DNA of 64,000 bases, taken from positions 18,979-82,978 of the forward strand of contig JAEZHK010000011.1 in the NCBI GenBank assembly GCA_023416655.1. The letters are read 5' to 3'. The DNA comes from Bacillota bacterium (GTDB taxonomy: Bacteria; Bacillota; Clostridia; Christensenellales; Aristaeellaceae). The notes beneath the pieces are model-generated. The model was not told the DNA's origin. It searched no databases and saw only the letters and a program-made list of their open reading frames with translations. Each line of letters opens with the position of its first letter. The stretch's first letter is position 1. Shown here piece after piece: positions 56,830 to 64,000 of the stretch. A program made the translations under genes and the position numbers.

Positions 56830-57003
56830 CAAAGCGTTGAAACCTCCTTCGGATGTTTCAACGCGAAGGAAATCTGCGCGAGCCTGAAATTCTCTGGAAT
56901 TTCCGGGCGGCTCACTGACTTGAGGAATTGTTTCCTCCACCAGTGTGCGCACTGGTTACAGAAACCGATTCCCGGCGCGCTAGAGCCCGGGAACGATTGG
57001 AAG
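56827..57003 (+). repeat. Four-hairpin 3' element, family 1, after the LytTR regulator
   Basis: H1: GCGTTGAAAC opposed by GTTTCAACGC. H2: GCGAGCC opposed by GGCTCAC with inner GAAATTC / GAATTTC. H3: GTTTC, CCAGTG, TGCG, CACTGG, GAAAC. H4: TTCCCGG / CCGGGAA, loop changed (CGCGCTAGAG). It ends CGATTGGAAG. Confidence 0.9.
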
Positions 57004-57029
57004 CAGTTACGAGTGACATCTTATCTGAG

Positions 57030-57058
57030 CGGGAGGGTTTCGGCCCTCCCGTTTTTAT
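57030..57058. terminator. Rho-independent terminator
   Basis: CGGGAGGG / CCCTCCCG, loop TTTCGG, then T5. It lies after the LytTR unit and its element, and overlaps the end of the convergent DMT gene. Confidence 0.85.
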
Positions 57059-57486
57059 TCTTTTATGAACATATACGCGCCCGCGAGGAAGACGATCAGC
57101 CCGAGCGCTTTGCGCACGTTGACTTCGGCCCCGCCCACGAAAATATCCACCAGGTAGCCGCTGACCAGCTGCGCGGCCAGGATGAAGATCAGCGCCGTGG
57201 ATACCCCCAGGACCGGGATGGCCTTGGACGAAAAGTAGATGATCAGCGCGCCGAAAATCCCGCCGATCAGCCAGACCGGGCTGACATGGATCACCCTGCC
57301 ATACCGCCCGATGCTGCCCTTGAACAGGCTGATCAGCAATATGAACGCCATGCCCGTGGCGAGGCTGTGCAGCGTCGCGATGCTGGGCGTGACATCCCTG
57401 CCCAGCCTCGCGTTGATGGTGGATTCTATCGTCGTAAACACCCCGGCCGCCAGCGCGCAGAACACGGATACAACGTCCATACGCAT
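57055..57486 (-). CDS. DMT-family (DUF606/YdcZ-like) small-molecule exporter
   Basis: About 143 residues with five predicted helices, the half-size form of the drug/metabolite transporter superfamily: SVFCALAAGVFTTIESTINARLGRDV, ATLHSLATGMAFILLISLFKG and VFLAGAYMFIKE. Such proteins usually form pairs, but only one gene is present. The start is uncertain: ATG 57486 is six bases from AAAGGGG, with 57492 and 57480 as alternatives. The substrate is unknown. Confidence 0.8.
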   Translation of the reverse strand: MRMDVVSVFCALAAGVFTTIESTINARLGRDVTPSIATLHSLATGMAFILLISLFKGSIGRYGRVIHVSPVWLIGGIFGALIIYFSSKAIPVLGVSTALIFILAAQLVSGYLVDIFVGGAEVNVRKALGLIVFLAGAYMFIKE

Positions 57487-57567
57487 CCCCATCCCCTTTC
57501 AAACCTCAGCCAATCTATGCCCAAGGGGACAGAAGGTATTCCGTGAGTGTGTCAATCCGGCGAGGGA

Positions 57568-57596
57568 TTGACCTCGGCTCCGCCGGGGTATACAAT
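57568..57596 (+). promoter_or_regulatory. Promoter for tldD-pmbA
   Basis: TTGACC and TACAAT are 17 bp apart, 33 bp upstream of the tldD ATG. Confidence 0.75.
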
Positions 57597-57629
57597 AGAT
57601 CTTGGACTTTCTTCAAGGAGGACCTCTCT

Positions 57630-59012
57630 ATGATTTCGAAAAGCGCGGCCGAGCTGGCGCTGGCCGCGGCGCTTGAAACCGGCGGCGATTTCGCCGAAAT
57701 TTTTATCGAGGACACCCGCCGAAACCGCCTGCAACTGATGGATGGGCGGCTGGACAGCGTGACTAGCGACCGCGCCCACGGCGCGGGCGTGCGCGTGTTC
57801 GATGGTTTTTCCGCCTACTACGCCACCACCAACGACACCTCGCCGGAAGGCCTTGTGCGCGCGGCAAAGCAAGCCGCCGCGGCGCTCTCCGCCGCGAAAA
57901 AGCTCTCCCCTTCCCCGCTCGACGTCGTCGTGAACCCCGCGCCGTTTCCCGTCCGGGAGCGGCCCGGCCTGGTCCCCGGAGCGCGCAAGAGCGCCATCTT
58001 GCACGCCGCGAACAGGGCGGCGAGGGCTGAAGGCGCGGAGATCTCTCAGGTAATCGCGTCGCTTTCAGACCTTGAGACCGATGTTATGATTGCAAATTCC
58101 GAGGGCGTGTTCGCCACCGACCACCGCACTTACACAAGGCTCGGCGTGCAGGCGGTGGCGTCCGGCGAATCGGGCAACCAGACCGGCTTCCAAGGCCCCG
58201 GCATGCACATGGGCTACGAGATGTTTGAAACGCTGGTTGACCCGGAGGCGGCCGCCCGCAGCGCCGCCCGCACCGCGCTGACCATGCTGGCCGCGCCGCT
58301 CTGCCCCGCCGGCGTGATGCCGGTGGCCATCGAGTCGGGCTTTGGCGGCGTGATCTTCCACGAGGCCTGCGGCCATTCGCTGGAGGCCACCTCCGTCGCG
58401 CTGGGCAACAGCGAATTCTGCGGCAAGCTGGGGCAGCGGATCGCCTCCCCCGTGGTCACCGCCATCGACGACGGCACGCTTCCCGGCGAGTGGGGCTCCA
58501 TCCAGATCGACGACGAGGGCACACCCACGAACCGGTTGGTCTTGATCGAGAACGGTATCCTGAAAAACTACATGGTGGACAAGCTGAACGGCCGCAGGAT
58601 GGGCCTGCCGATCACCGGCAGTTCCCGCCGCCAGAGTTATGCCTTCGCGCCCACCTCCCGCATGCGCAACACCTTCATCGCGCCGGGCGAGAGCGAAGAC
58701 GAGGAGATCATCGCCACCATGGGCGACGGGCTGTACGCCGCCAGGATGGGCGGCGGATCGGTCAACCCGGCCACCGGCGAATTCAACTTCGCGGTGTCGG
58801 AAGGCTACTGGGTCAAGGACGGCAGGATCGACCACCCGGTGCGCGGCGCGACGCTGATCGGTCGCGGCGGCCAGGTGCTCCAGCGGATCGACCGCGTGGG
58901 CAAGCATCTGAAGCTGTCGCAGGGCATGTGCGGCTCCGTCAGCGGTTCGGTGCCGGTCACCGTCGGGCAGCCGCTGATCCGCGTGACCGAGATGACGGTG
59001 GGAGGAAGATAG
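57630..59012 (+). CDS. tldD: Metallopeptidase TldD
   Basis: 460 residues. The zinc motif HEACGHSLEA (HExxxH) is near residues 241-250, with GGSVNPATGEFNFAVSEGYWVKDGRI as the second family block. With TldE/PmbA it forms the heterodimeric protease that degrades unfolded or RiPP-leader peptides and antitoxins. The ATG follows CAAGGAGG. pmbA follows after one base, so the two are one operon, the usual arrangement. Confidence 0.94.
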   Translation: MISKSAAELALAAALETGGDFAEIFIEDTRRNRLQLMDGRLDSVTSDRAHGAGVRVFDGFSAYYATTNDTSPEGLVRAAKQAAAALSAAKKLSPSPLDVVVNPAPFPVRERPGLVPGARKSAILHAANRAARAEGAEISQVIASLSDLETDVMIANSEGVFATDHRTYTRLGVQAVASGESGNQTGFQGPGMHMGYEMFETLVDPEAAARSAARTALTMLAAPLCPAGVMPVAIESGFGGVIFHEACGHSLEATSVALGNSEFCGKLGQRIASPVVTAIDDGTLPGEWGSIQIDDEGTPTNRLVLIENGILKNYMVDKLNGRRMGLPITGSSRRQSYAFAPTSRMRNTFIAPGESEDEEIIATMGDGLYAARMGGGSVNPATGEFNFAVSEGYWVKDGRIDHPVRGATLIGRGGQVLQRIDRVGKHLKLSQGMCGSVSGSVPVTVGQPLIRVTEMTVGGR

Positions 59013-59013
59013 C

Positions 59014-60354
59014 ATGCGCCAGGACGATTTTCTGAACCTGCTGTTCCAAAAGGCCCGCGAGGCGGGACTATCTGAATACGAAGCCTATTTAGCCTCAGGC
59101 GATTCCTTCGAGGCATCCGTCCACGCGGGCGAGCTGATCGCCTACAACGTGTCCTCTACCATGGGTCTGGGCTTCCGCGCGCTCGTGGGCGGGCGGATGG
59201 GCTACGCCTCCACCCAGGCGCTGGATGAGGACGCGGCGGACATGCTGGTTAAAGGCGTGATCGCAAGCGCCACGCTGACCGAGACGGAAGATGCGCAGTT
59301 CCTCTACGCGGGCGGCGAAACCCAAACGCTGGACCTATATAACCCCGAGCTGGACGGGATCTCCGACGCCGAAAAGGTAAAGATGGCGCTGGCGCTGGAA
59401 CAGAAAGCACTGGCGGCAGACCCCCGCATCTCTACCGACGGCTGCGCGGTGGTCTACGGCGCGGGCGGGCGGCGGATTGTCAATTCCAAGGGGCTGGACG
59501 TGTCCTTCCGGGACAACGCGCTGGGCGCGTATGTGTCGGCCGTCGCGCGGGAGGGCGAGCGCGCGGGCAGCGCGTACCGCTTCCGTATGGAGCGGGGCGG
59601 CGCGCCCGGTCTGGACCGGATCGCGCAGCAGGCGTCCCTTGAAGCCATCGACTTTTTGAACGCCTCTCCGGTCGCCTCTGGGCGCTACCCGGTGGTTTTC
59701 CGCGCAGGCGCGGCTGTCGATCTGCTGGCGGCTTTTTCCGAGGCGTTCAGCGCGGACGAGGCGCAGCGCGGGCTTTCCAAGCTCAAGGGCCGCGAGGGCG
59801 ACACCGTGGCCGCGGTGTGCGTGACGCTGCTGGACGACCCGCTGAACCCGGCGGGCTTCGCTGCCGCGCCCTTTGACGGCGAGGGCGTGCCCGCCCGAGC
59901 GAAGGCGGTCATCGACCAGGGAAGGCTGACGACGCTTCTGCACAACCTCAAGACCGCCGCCAAGCAGGGCGTCGCCTCCACCGGCAACGCCGCCCGCGGC
60001 TACGCCAGCCCCATCGCGGTCGCGCCGTCGAACTTCTTCTTCAAACCATCGGACGAGCCGCTGGAAGCGCTCCTTAAGATGGCGGAGGGCGGCCTACTGA
60101 TCACGGAGATGCAGGGGCTGCACTCCGGCGGCAACGTGGTCAGCGGCGACTTCTCCTACGGCGCGAAGGGCTACCGGATCGAGGGCGGGAAGCCCGTTAA
60201 GCCGGTGGACCAGATCACCGTGGCGGGCAATTTCTACGACCTGCTCCTTCAAATGCGGGCGGTTGGAAGCGACCTGGAATTCGGCCAGCCGGGCAGAAGC
60301 TGCTTCGGCAGTCCGTCGCTCTTCGTCGGAGAGCTGACCGTCGCCGGAAAGTGA
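59014..60354 (+). CDS. pmbA: TldE/PmbA subunit
   Basis: 446 residues of the U62 family without the HExxxH motif, the catalytically silent partner of TldD. Signatures: VSSTMGLGFRALVGGRMGYASTQ, GNAARGYASPIAVAPSNFFF, EMQGLHSGGNVVSGDFSYGAKGYRIEGGK and the C-terminal GDLLLQM-type strand. The ATG follows GGAGGAAG inside tldD. A strong terminator follows the stop. Confidence 0.94.
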   Translation: MRQDDFLNLLFQKAREAGLSEYEAYLASGDSFEASVHAGELIAYNVSSTMGLGFRALVGGRMGYASTQALDEDAADMLVKGVIASATLTETEDAQFLYAGGETQTLDLYNPELDGISDAEKVKMALALEQKALAADPRISTDGCAVVYGAGGRRIVNSKGLDVSFRDNALGAYVSAVAREGERAGSAYRFRMERGGAPGLDRIAQQASLEAIDFLNASPVASGRYPVVFRAGAAVDLLAAFSEAFSADEAQRGLSKLKGREGDTVAAVCVTLLDDPLNPAGFAAAPFDGEGVPARAKAVIDQGRLTTLLHNLKTAAKQGVASTGNAARGYASPIAVAPSNFFFKPSDEPLEALLKMAEGGLLITEMQGLHSGGNVVSGDFSYGAKGYRIEGGKPVKPVDQITVAGNFYDLLLQMRAVGSDLEFGQPGRSCFGSPSLFVGELTVAGK

Positions 60355-60361
60355 CCTCGAT

Positions 60362-60388
60362 CCCCCGGGCCGAAAGGCCCGGGGTTTT
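60362..60388 (+). terminator. Rho-independent terminator of tldD-pmbA
   Basis: CCCCGGGCC / GGCCCGGGG with GAAA loop and TTTT. Confidence 0.9.
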
Positions 60389-60517
60389 CCATGCGTCCTG
60401 CAATTGTTTCCAAAATCTGCATGATGGGTATCCTAACAGCATACAAAGCATTGGGGGCGGGCATATAATGGGAGCTTCCCGTACACAATGAATTCAGCAG
60501 AAAAAGGAGGAAGTGCA

Positions 60518-60778
60518 ATGGGCATTATTCTATGGATCATCTTCGGCGCACTGGCGGGCTGGATCGCCAGCAAGATCATGAAACGCGACGAGAGCATGGG
60601 CGCGATGGCCAACATCATCGTAGGCATCATCGGCGCGGCGCTCGGCGGCTGGATCTCCTCGGGGCTCTTCGGCGGGCAGGGCATCACCGGCTTCAACATC
60701 TGGAGCCTCTTGATCGCCATCGCGGGCGCGTGCCTGCTGCTTCTGATCTTCGGCGGGATCCGTCGCGGACGGAAGTAA
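60518..60778 (+). CDS. GlsB/YeaQ/YmgE-family small membrane protein
   Basis: 86 residues with three helices and the Gly-rich family pattern (GALAGWIASKIMKRDESMGAMANIIVGIIGAALGGWISSGLFG). The family is linked to stress responses, with no known activity. The start at 60518 follows AAAGGAGGAA; ten upstream codons in frame contain that site and are not translated. GTTTCC-14 bp-GGGTAT at 60406-60431 resembles a sigma-B promoter, and TATAAT at 60464 is an alternative. Confidence 0.88.
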   Translation: MGIILWIIFGALAGWIASKIMKRDESMGAMANIIVGIIGAALGGWISSGLFGGQGITGFNIWSLLIAIAGACLLLLIFGGIRRGRK

Positions 60779-60787
60779 ACGTTAATG

Positions 60788-60820
60788 AAAAGGGGCTTTG
60801 CAAGCGCGAGGCCCCTTTTT
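60788..60820. terminator. Bidirectional rho-independent terminator
   Basis: AAAAGGGGC / GCCCCTTTT, between the convergent YeaQ-like and C39-like genes. Confidence 0.85.
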
Positions 60821-60834
60821 ATGCCTGGGGAGGG

Positions 60835-61458
60835 TTAGAACATGAAGATCGCCCGGTCGTAGTCCGGCTCGAGCGCGAGGAACGCGCGGCTGGTCTTGAC
60901 CTCGCCCAAGATAAGGTCGATGGGGTAGGTCCCCCGGCTGCGCTCGGGGCTGTAGGGGTCGTTGACCCGGATCAGGCCTTCCCCGTCGATGCCGTAGAGC
61001 AGGATGTAATGGCCGTTGTTCGTGAACGTGCCGGACCCCATGTGCGCCACCACCGGACGCCCGGCGCGAAGCGCGGACAGGACCAACTCCGCGTCGTTGT
61101 CCAGCCACTCGCCGCGCATGCCGCAGCGGGCCGCCATCCGCCCCATCGCCTCGTGGCCCAGCCCATCGCCAAAGTACAGGCCGGTGTCGTATGCCCACTG
61201 GAAGAGCGTTTCAGGCGTCTCCTCGGAGCCCACCAGCGCGGACGCGGCCATCGCGATGCAGACCGCGCCGCAGCCGCTGGTGGCCACCGACTTCCTCTGC
61301 CCGCCGATGGTGCAAACCGCCTCGGTATAGTCCTGCTGGTTTAGTAGCGGCACTTCCAATTGAACAAAAGAGCGTCTATCCATCGTAATGCGCACAAAGT
61401 CCGCGGCCAGCGCGATCAGCGCCGCCGCGATGATCAGAATCAGAACCCGCCGCTTCAC
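60835..61458 (-). CDS. C39-like cysteine peptidase, membrane anchored
   Basis: 207 residues. An N-terminal signal anchor (MKRRVLILIIAAALIALAADF) and a peptidase_C39_2-like domain with VPLLNQQDYTEAVC, catalytic Cys63 in ATSGCGAVCIAMAA, His in NNGHYILLYGI and Asp in VNDPYS. There is no ABC transporter domain, so it is not a bacteriocin exporter. The start is GTG at 61458, overlapping the stop of the HAD gene (GTGA), so it is translationally coupled to it. The substrate is unknown, probably extracytoplasmic. Confidence 0.82.
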   Translation of the reverse strand: MKRRVLILIIAAALIALAADFVRITMDRRSFVQLEVPLLNQQDYTEAVCTIGGQRKSVATSGCGAVCIAMAASALVGSEETPETLFQWAYDTGLYFGDGLGHEAMGRMAARCGMRGEWLDNDAELVLSALRAGRPVVAHMGSGTFTNNGHYILLYGIDGEGLIRVNDPYSPERSRGTYPIDLILGEVKTSRAFLALEPDYDRAIFMF

Positions 61459-62108
61459 AGCGACAGCGCCGCGGGGAGCAGCGCGGAAACCTCGTCCACG
61501 ATTATATCCGGGTCCGCCGCCATCAGGCTCTCCCGCGGGCGGAAGCCCCAGGACACCGCGACGCACTTGAGCCCCGCGTTGCGGGCGGTCTCCACATCCA
61601 CGTCGGAATCCCCCACGTAGACGGTGTGTTCCGGCGAAGCACCCAGAAGCTCCATGGCCAGGAGCGCGCTGTCCGGCTCGGGCTTGCGGCCGAGGCCCGG
61701 CCGCTCACCGATGGCCACCTGGACCAGGTCGCCAAAGTGCTTTTTGCACAGCGCGACCACCGCGCCGTCGTACTTGTTGGAGACCACGCCCGCGCGAATC
61801 CCCTTTTCCTTTAGTTCAAGCAGCATGTCCGTCACGCCCGGGTAGGGCGCCGTCTTGTTGTCGAGGTTTTTGGAATAGTGTGCCCGGAACGCGTTTAGGC
61901 ACTCGTCCACCCGTTTTGCACCCTCGCCTTCCGGCAGCGAGCGGACGATGAGGTTCCGAACGCCATTCCCCACCGCTTCCCGCACGTACTCCCGGGAGCG
62001 CTGCGGGTAGCCGAAGGCGCCGAGCATATGGTTGACGCTGTCCTTGAGATCGTCCAGCGTGTCCAAAAGCGTTCCATCCAAGTCGAACAGGATTGCCTTG
62101 ACGGTCAT
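61455..62108 (-). CDS. HAD-superfamily phosphatase (phosphoglycolate phosphatase-like)
   Basis: 217 residues, subfamily IA. Motif I LFDLDGTLLDT, motif II VVSNKYD, Lys in GRKPEPD and motif IV YVGDSDVDVETARNAG, with an alpha-helical cap (about 15-85). The phosphoglycolate, beta-phosphoglucomutase and PpaX types cannot be distinguished by sight. ATG 62108 and 62111 are both possible after AAGGGATG. It is followed by the coupled C39-like gene. Confidence 0.88.
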   Translation of the reverse strand: MTVKAILFDLDGTLLDTLDDLKDSVNHMLGAFGYPQRSREYVREAVGNGVRNLIVRSLPEGEGAKRVDECLNAFRAHYSKNLDNKTAPYPGVTDMLLELKEKGIRAGVVSNKYDGAVVALCKKHFGDLVQVAIGERPGLGRKPEPDSALLAMELLGASPEHTVYVGDSDVDVETARNAGLKCVAVSWGFRPRESLMAADPDIIVDEVSALLPAALSL

Positions 62109-62207
62109 CATTCCACATCCCTTTCCAAAAAAAGCATAACAAAATCCGCCCGCCTTGTAAATCATGGGATGATTAATTCGGCGGGCGGACCGGCTTTGGA
62201 TAGGGTC

Positions 62208-62439
62208 ATACCAATACGGAATATTGTTTCGTCCAAAGGGGCGAACATTTCGTTCCTGGCTAGGAGCCGAAGCGCAGGAATAGCAGCGCTATTTCAAGCT
62301 GCGAGCGACACAGAGGCGCGCAATTCAAATCCATTTGAATCGCGCGGTCGCGAAGCGACTTGGTTTCCCGCAGGGAAACCAACCCTTGCAGGTGCGAAAA
62401 GATCCGCCACGACGACGAAAGAATGTTGCGGATTGGTAT
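62208..62439. repeat. MITE-like element, family 2, long copy
   Basis: A 232-bp element with ends ATACCAATAC and GGATTGGTAT, inverted. It shares both flanks with the copy at 796-942 but carries about 85 extra bases holding two hairpins: GCGCGATTCAAAT with its near-complement, and TTGGTTTCCC / GGGAAACCAA. It ends directly at the stop codon of the minus-strand gene at 62440. With the short HAD leader it fills the gap. Confidence 0.8.
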
Positions 62440-62961
62440 TTAAAACACCAGCGTCTCCAGCATGCTCCACATGCGCACGCCGTGGCCCTCCTGTTCCTCG
62501 GGCTCCAGCGTGAAATCCGCCAGCAGCGTCTTGCCGTGGCCCGCGTCGAACCAGTAGAGTGAGCGGGCCTTGCCGTCCACGTTGTAGATGGCGCTGCAGC
62601 CGGGCTGCGGGGTATCGAATTCCTCCGACCAGAAGGACTCGTCCTGCTTGATCTGGGGCGTCAGAAATGCCTTGCGCAGCGCTTTGGGCGAGCCGTCGAG
62701 CCAGGTCAGCACCATTTTGGCGGTGCCGCCGTCCTTTTGCTGGATGGTCATGCCGTCGTCATTCTGCACGGCCTCATAGAAGCCGTCGTCGATGTAAATC
62801 GAGAACCTTCCCTCAGCGTCCCGCACGAGGGTATACGTGCGCGCCTCGTTTTCGCCTTCCAGTGGAACGCTCCGCTCGATGGTCGGAGGCAGCGTTTCCG
62901 CCTGCCCGATCAAGCATACGCTTAGCAGCAGCACAAGCATCATGGACCACATTCGCTTCAT
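62440..62961 (-). CDS. Secreted protein of unknown function
   Basis: 173 residues. A signal peptide (MKRMWSMMLVLLLSVCLIGQAE) is followed by a compact domain (ERSVPLEGENEARTYTLVRDAEGRFSIYID..EGHGVRMWSMLETLVF) that I do not recognise. The Cys at the end of the signal peptide (VCLIG) is not a good lipobox. The ATG at 62961 is six bases after AGGAGGG; the earlier in-frame ATG at 62967 is too close. The stop abuts a MITE-like element. Confidence 0.72.
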   Translation of the reverse strand: MKRMWSMMLVLLLSVCLIGQAETLPPTIERSVPLEGENEARTYTLVRDAEGRFSIYIDDGFYEAVQNDDGMTIQQKDGGTAKMVLTWLDGSPKALRKAFLTPQIKQDESFWSEEFDTPQPGCSAIYNVDGKARSLYWFDAGHGKTLLADFTLEPEEQEGHGVRMWSMLETLVF

Positions 62962-63164
62962 AAGCATCCCTCCTGACTTTTAGACTCTTATCCATACGCG
63001 GAAAGTTCCAGAATATGCCCGCGCCCCCTGGTCGGCGCGAGGGAACGGCGATTCGAGCAGCAGGCCCGGTTTCATTGCAGGGTGCGTCTTTGGAGTACAT
63101 GACTTGAATCAACCATCGGATAAAACGACGTGCGCAGAGCATGCGAAGCTGCGCTTGAACTATG

Positions 63165-63506
63165 TCAATGCCGGGGCACGTCCCCGGTTTCCTCGTTTCG
63201 GATCTCCCAGTGGATTAAAAGCGTCAGCGCGCCGCGAAGCAGGATGATGGCGCCCAGAATGCCCAGTTCGCTCCATTCACGGACCACCGTCGTGCGAAGC
63301 ACCTCGCCACCCAGCTTGAATTCCAGTGCCAGCGCGATGCCCTGCGCAAGATTGAGCCGGACGCGCGCATCCTTTCGAAAAAAGCCAATCAGCGCCTTCG
63401 CCGACGCGATCACCAGCACCAGGACGCCGCAGAACTCCAGGAGCGTGACACCCATCTGAGCCAGCGCTAAAAACGCGCGCTCTAAATGCGCTGCGATCGC
63501 ATCCAT
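63165..63506 (-). CDS. DUF1622-family membrane protein
   Basis: 113 residues with two or three helices. The family block LNLAQGIALALEFKLGGEVLRTTV followed by WSELGILGAIILLRGALTLLIHWEI is clear. No function is known. The ATG follows AAAGGAGG, and a good promoter lies 20 bp upstream. The last codons lie over a CCGGGG / CCCCGG hairpin. Confidence 0.88.
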   Translation of the reverse strand: MDAIAAHLERAFLALAQMGVTLLEFCGVLVLVIASAKALIGFFRKDARVRLNLAQGIALALEFKLGGEVLRTTVVREWSELGILGAIILLRGALTLLIHWEIRNEETGDVPRH

Positions 63507-63526
63507 GTCTTCGCCTCCTTTAATCC

Positions 63527-63555
63527 ATTATAACCGCTCACGAAATCCTCGGCAA
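63527..63555 (-). promoter_or_regulatory. Promoter for the DUF1622 gene
   Basis: TTGCCG and TATAAT are 17 bp apart on the minus strand. Confidence 0.75.
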
Positions 63556-63857
63556 TCGCAAATTTCGCGCACCTTTGCGCTCCCTCTTGCTTCGCAGTTT
63601 ACAACCGTTCTTCTCTACCAGAAACCTTCGGCAAGTGCAAATCTCTCTTGCCCGCGCGATTCCTCACATTTCGCAGGCTCCAACAACTTCAGCCGCTCGC
63701 GAAACCAGCGGCACACCGCTTTATCTCCCGGTTCCTCCCGAATCACAATTCATAACAGTACCAGCCGCTCCCGAATCCCGCAGGAACGGAATCCCTGCGA
63801 TTCCTCCCATCACAGGCCCTGCCTGCCGCTCAGAAAGAATTTTCTGCCGGAAACCGC
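63556..63857. other. Gene-free, G-poor region before tRNA-Val
   Basis: About 300 bp that is strongly C/T/A-biased on the plus strand, with loosely repeated words (CCGCTCGCGAAA, CCGCTCCCGAATCCCGC). An open frame crosses it, but there is no ribosome-binding site and the composition differs from all genes here. Nothing recognisable. Confidence 0.4.
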
Positions 63858-63886
63858 TTGACAATGCTGCCCAAATACGATATAAT
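63858..63886 (+). promoter_or_regulatory. Consensus sigma-A promoter for tRNA-Val
   Basis: TTGACA, 17 bp, TATAAT: a perfect consensus, 12 bp before the tRNA 5' end, typical of stable-RNA genes. Confidence 0.95.
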
Positions 63887-63898
63887 ACACTGGCGTTC

Positions 63899-63975
63899 GG
63901 GGTTATAGCTCAGTTGGTTAGAGCGTTACGTTGACATCGTAAAGGTCGATGGTTCGAGCCCATTTAACCCCACCA
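63899..63975 (+). tRNA. tRNA-Val (anticodon GAC)
   Basis: A 77-nt cloverleaf with encoded CCA. The acceptor stem is GGGGTTA / TAACCCC, the D arm GCTC / GAGC and the anticodon stem TTACG / CGTAA with loop TTGACAT (anticodon GAC). The T arm is GATGG / CCATT with TTCGAGC. It is read from the consensus promoter just upstream and may be the first gene of a cluster continuing past the window end. Confidence 0.97.
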
Positions 63976-64000
63976 TCAAGAGGGACATTAGTTCCCATAA

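Noticed and set aside
11931..57003. Noc binding sites (ATTTCCCGGGAAAT) in the repeated GAATTTCCGGGCGG word
   Set aside because: The word shares ATTTCC and GGG but is not palindromic, and its partner arm pairs with another segment of the hairpin.
60406..60431. Sigma-B promoter before the YeaQ-like gene
   Set aside because: GTTTCC-14-GGGTAT fits, but most Clostridia lack sigma-B and a sigma-A-like -10 lies closer. Kept only as a remark in the gene entry.
63130..63190. Terminator hairpin CCGGGG / CCCCGG
   Set aside because: It lies within the DUF1622 coding end and has no U tract.
63505..63861. 118- and 119-codon frames before tRNA-Val
   Set aside because: No ribosome-binding site, strongly biased C/T/A composition and overlap with the DUF1622 promoter.

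Overview
The window is 64 kb of GC-rich chromosome from what looks like an endospore-forming Bacillota (Clostridia, possibly a Christensenellales-type gut lineage). The evidence is GerW (YtfJ) with its usual YtfI partner, a Noc/Spo0J-type ParB, FloA with NfeD, a bacterial sn-glycerol-1-phosphate dehydrogenase, QueT, strong Shine-Dalgarno sites, TTG and GTG starts, and textbook sigma-A promoters. The lineage is inferred. I see no phage, transposase, plasmid or CRISPR genes.

Layout. 0-4 kb: noc, a MITE-like element, and two paralogous secreted proteins with an NlpC/P60-like domain. 4-9 kb (minus): egsA, a short alaS lacking the C-terminal domain, three 72-bp tandem repeats, and a Cache-GGDEF diguanylate cyclase. 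9-14.5 kb: a methyltransferase, a cell-wall protein, queT behind a probable preQ1-I riboswitch, asnS and a phosphoesterase. 14.6-19 kb: glgP and a GH13 enzyme (glycogen or maltodextrin use). 19-26 kb: nnr, secreted or spore-type proteins, an M23 peptidase, a Mbeg1-like hydrolase and an RluA-family enzyme. 26-37 kb: a caspase-like protein with Ig-like domains, glycyl-tRNA synthetase, an auxin-efflux-type carrier, lplA, a GH2 beta-mannosidase and a DUF4309 protein. 37-41 kb: an asparagine-synthetase-like protein and a CapD/EpsC-type dehydratase (surface glycan). 41-48 kb: exoA, ytfI-gerW, fucU, a PhnP-like hydrolase, DUF1858, a ferritin-like protein behind a DnaA-box cluster, and phosphoglucomutase. 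48-57 kb: an SH3/PG-binding wall protein, then nfeD, two paralogous secreted proteins, floA, a small FloA-like-leader protein and a LytTR regulator. 57-64 kb: a DMT exporter, tldD-pmbA, a YeaQ-type protein, a HAD phosphatase overlapping a C39-like peptidase, DUF1622 and tRNA-Val(GAC).

The most striking feature is non-coding. Thirteen copies of a roughly 180-bp element with four consecutive hairpins (H1-H4) sit between genes. Eleven intact copies start at or within a few bases of a stop codon, in the sense orientation of that gene; one is a decayed copy after a stop codon and one is an orphan. Stem sequences differ between copies, yet both arms change together, which is the signature of selection on structure. 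A second, GC-rich hairpin family occupies the 3' ends of other genes in the same sense orientation, so most transcription units end in family 1, family 3 or an ordinary terminator. A third family is a pair of MITE-like elements with ATACCAAT ends. A cluster of four perfect DnaA boxes at 45.5 kb is the other notable non-coding signal.
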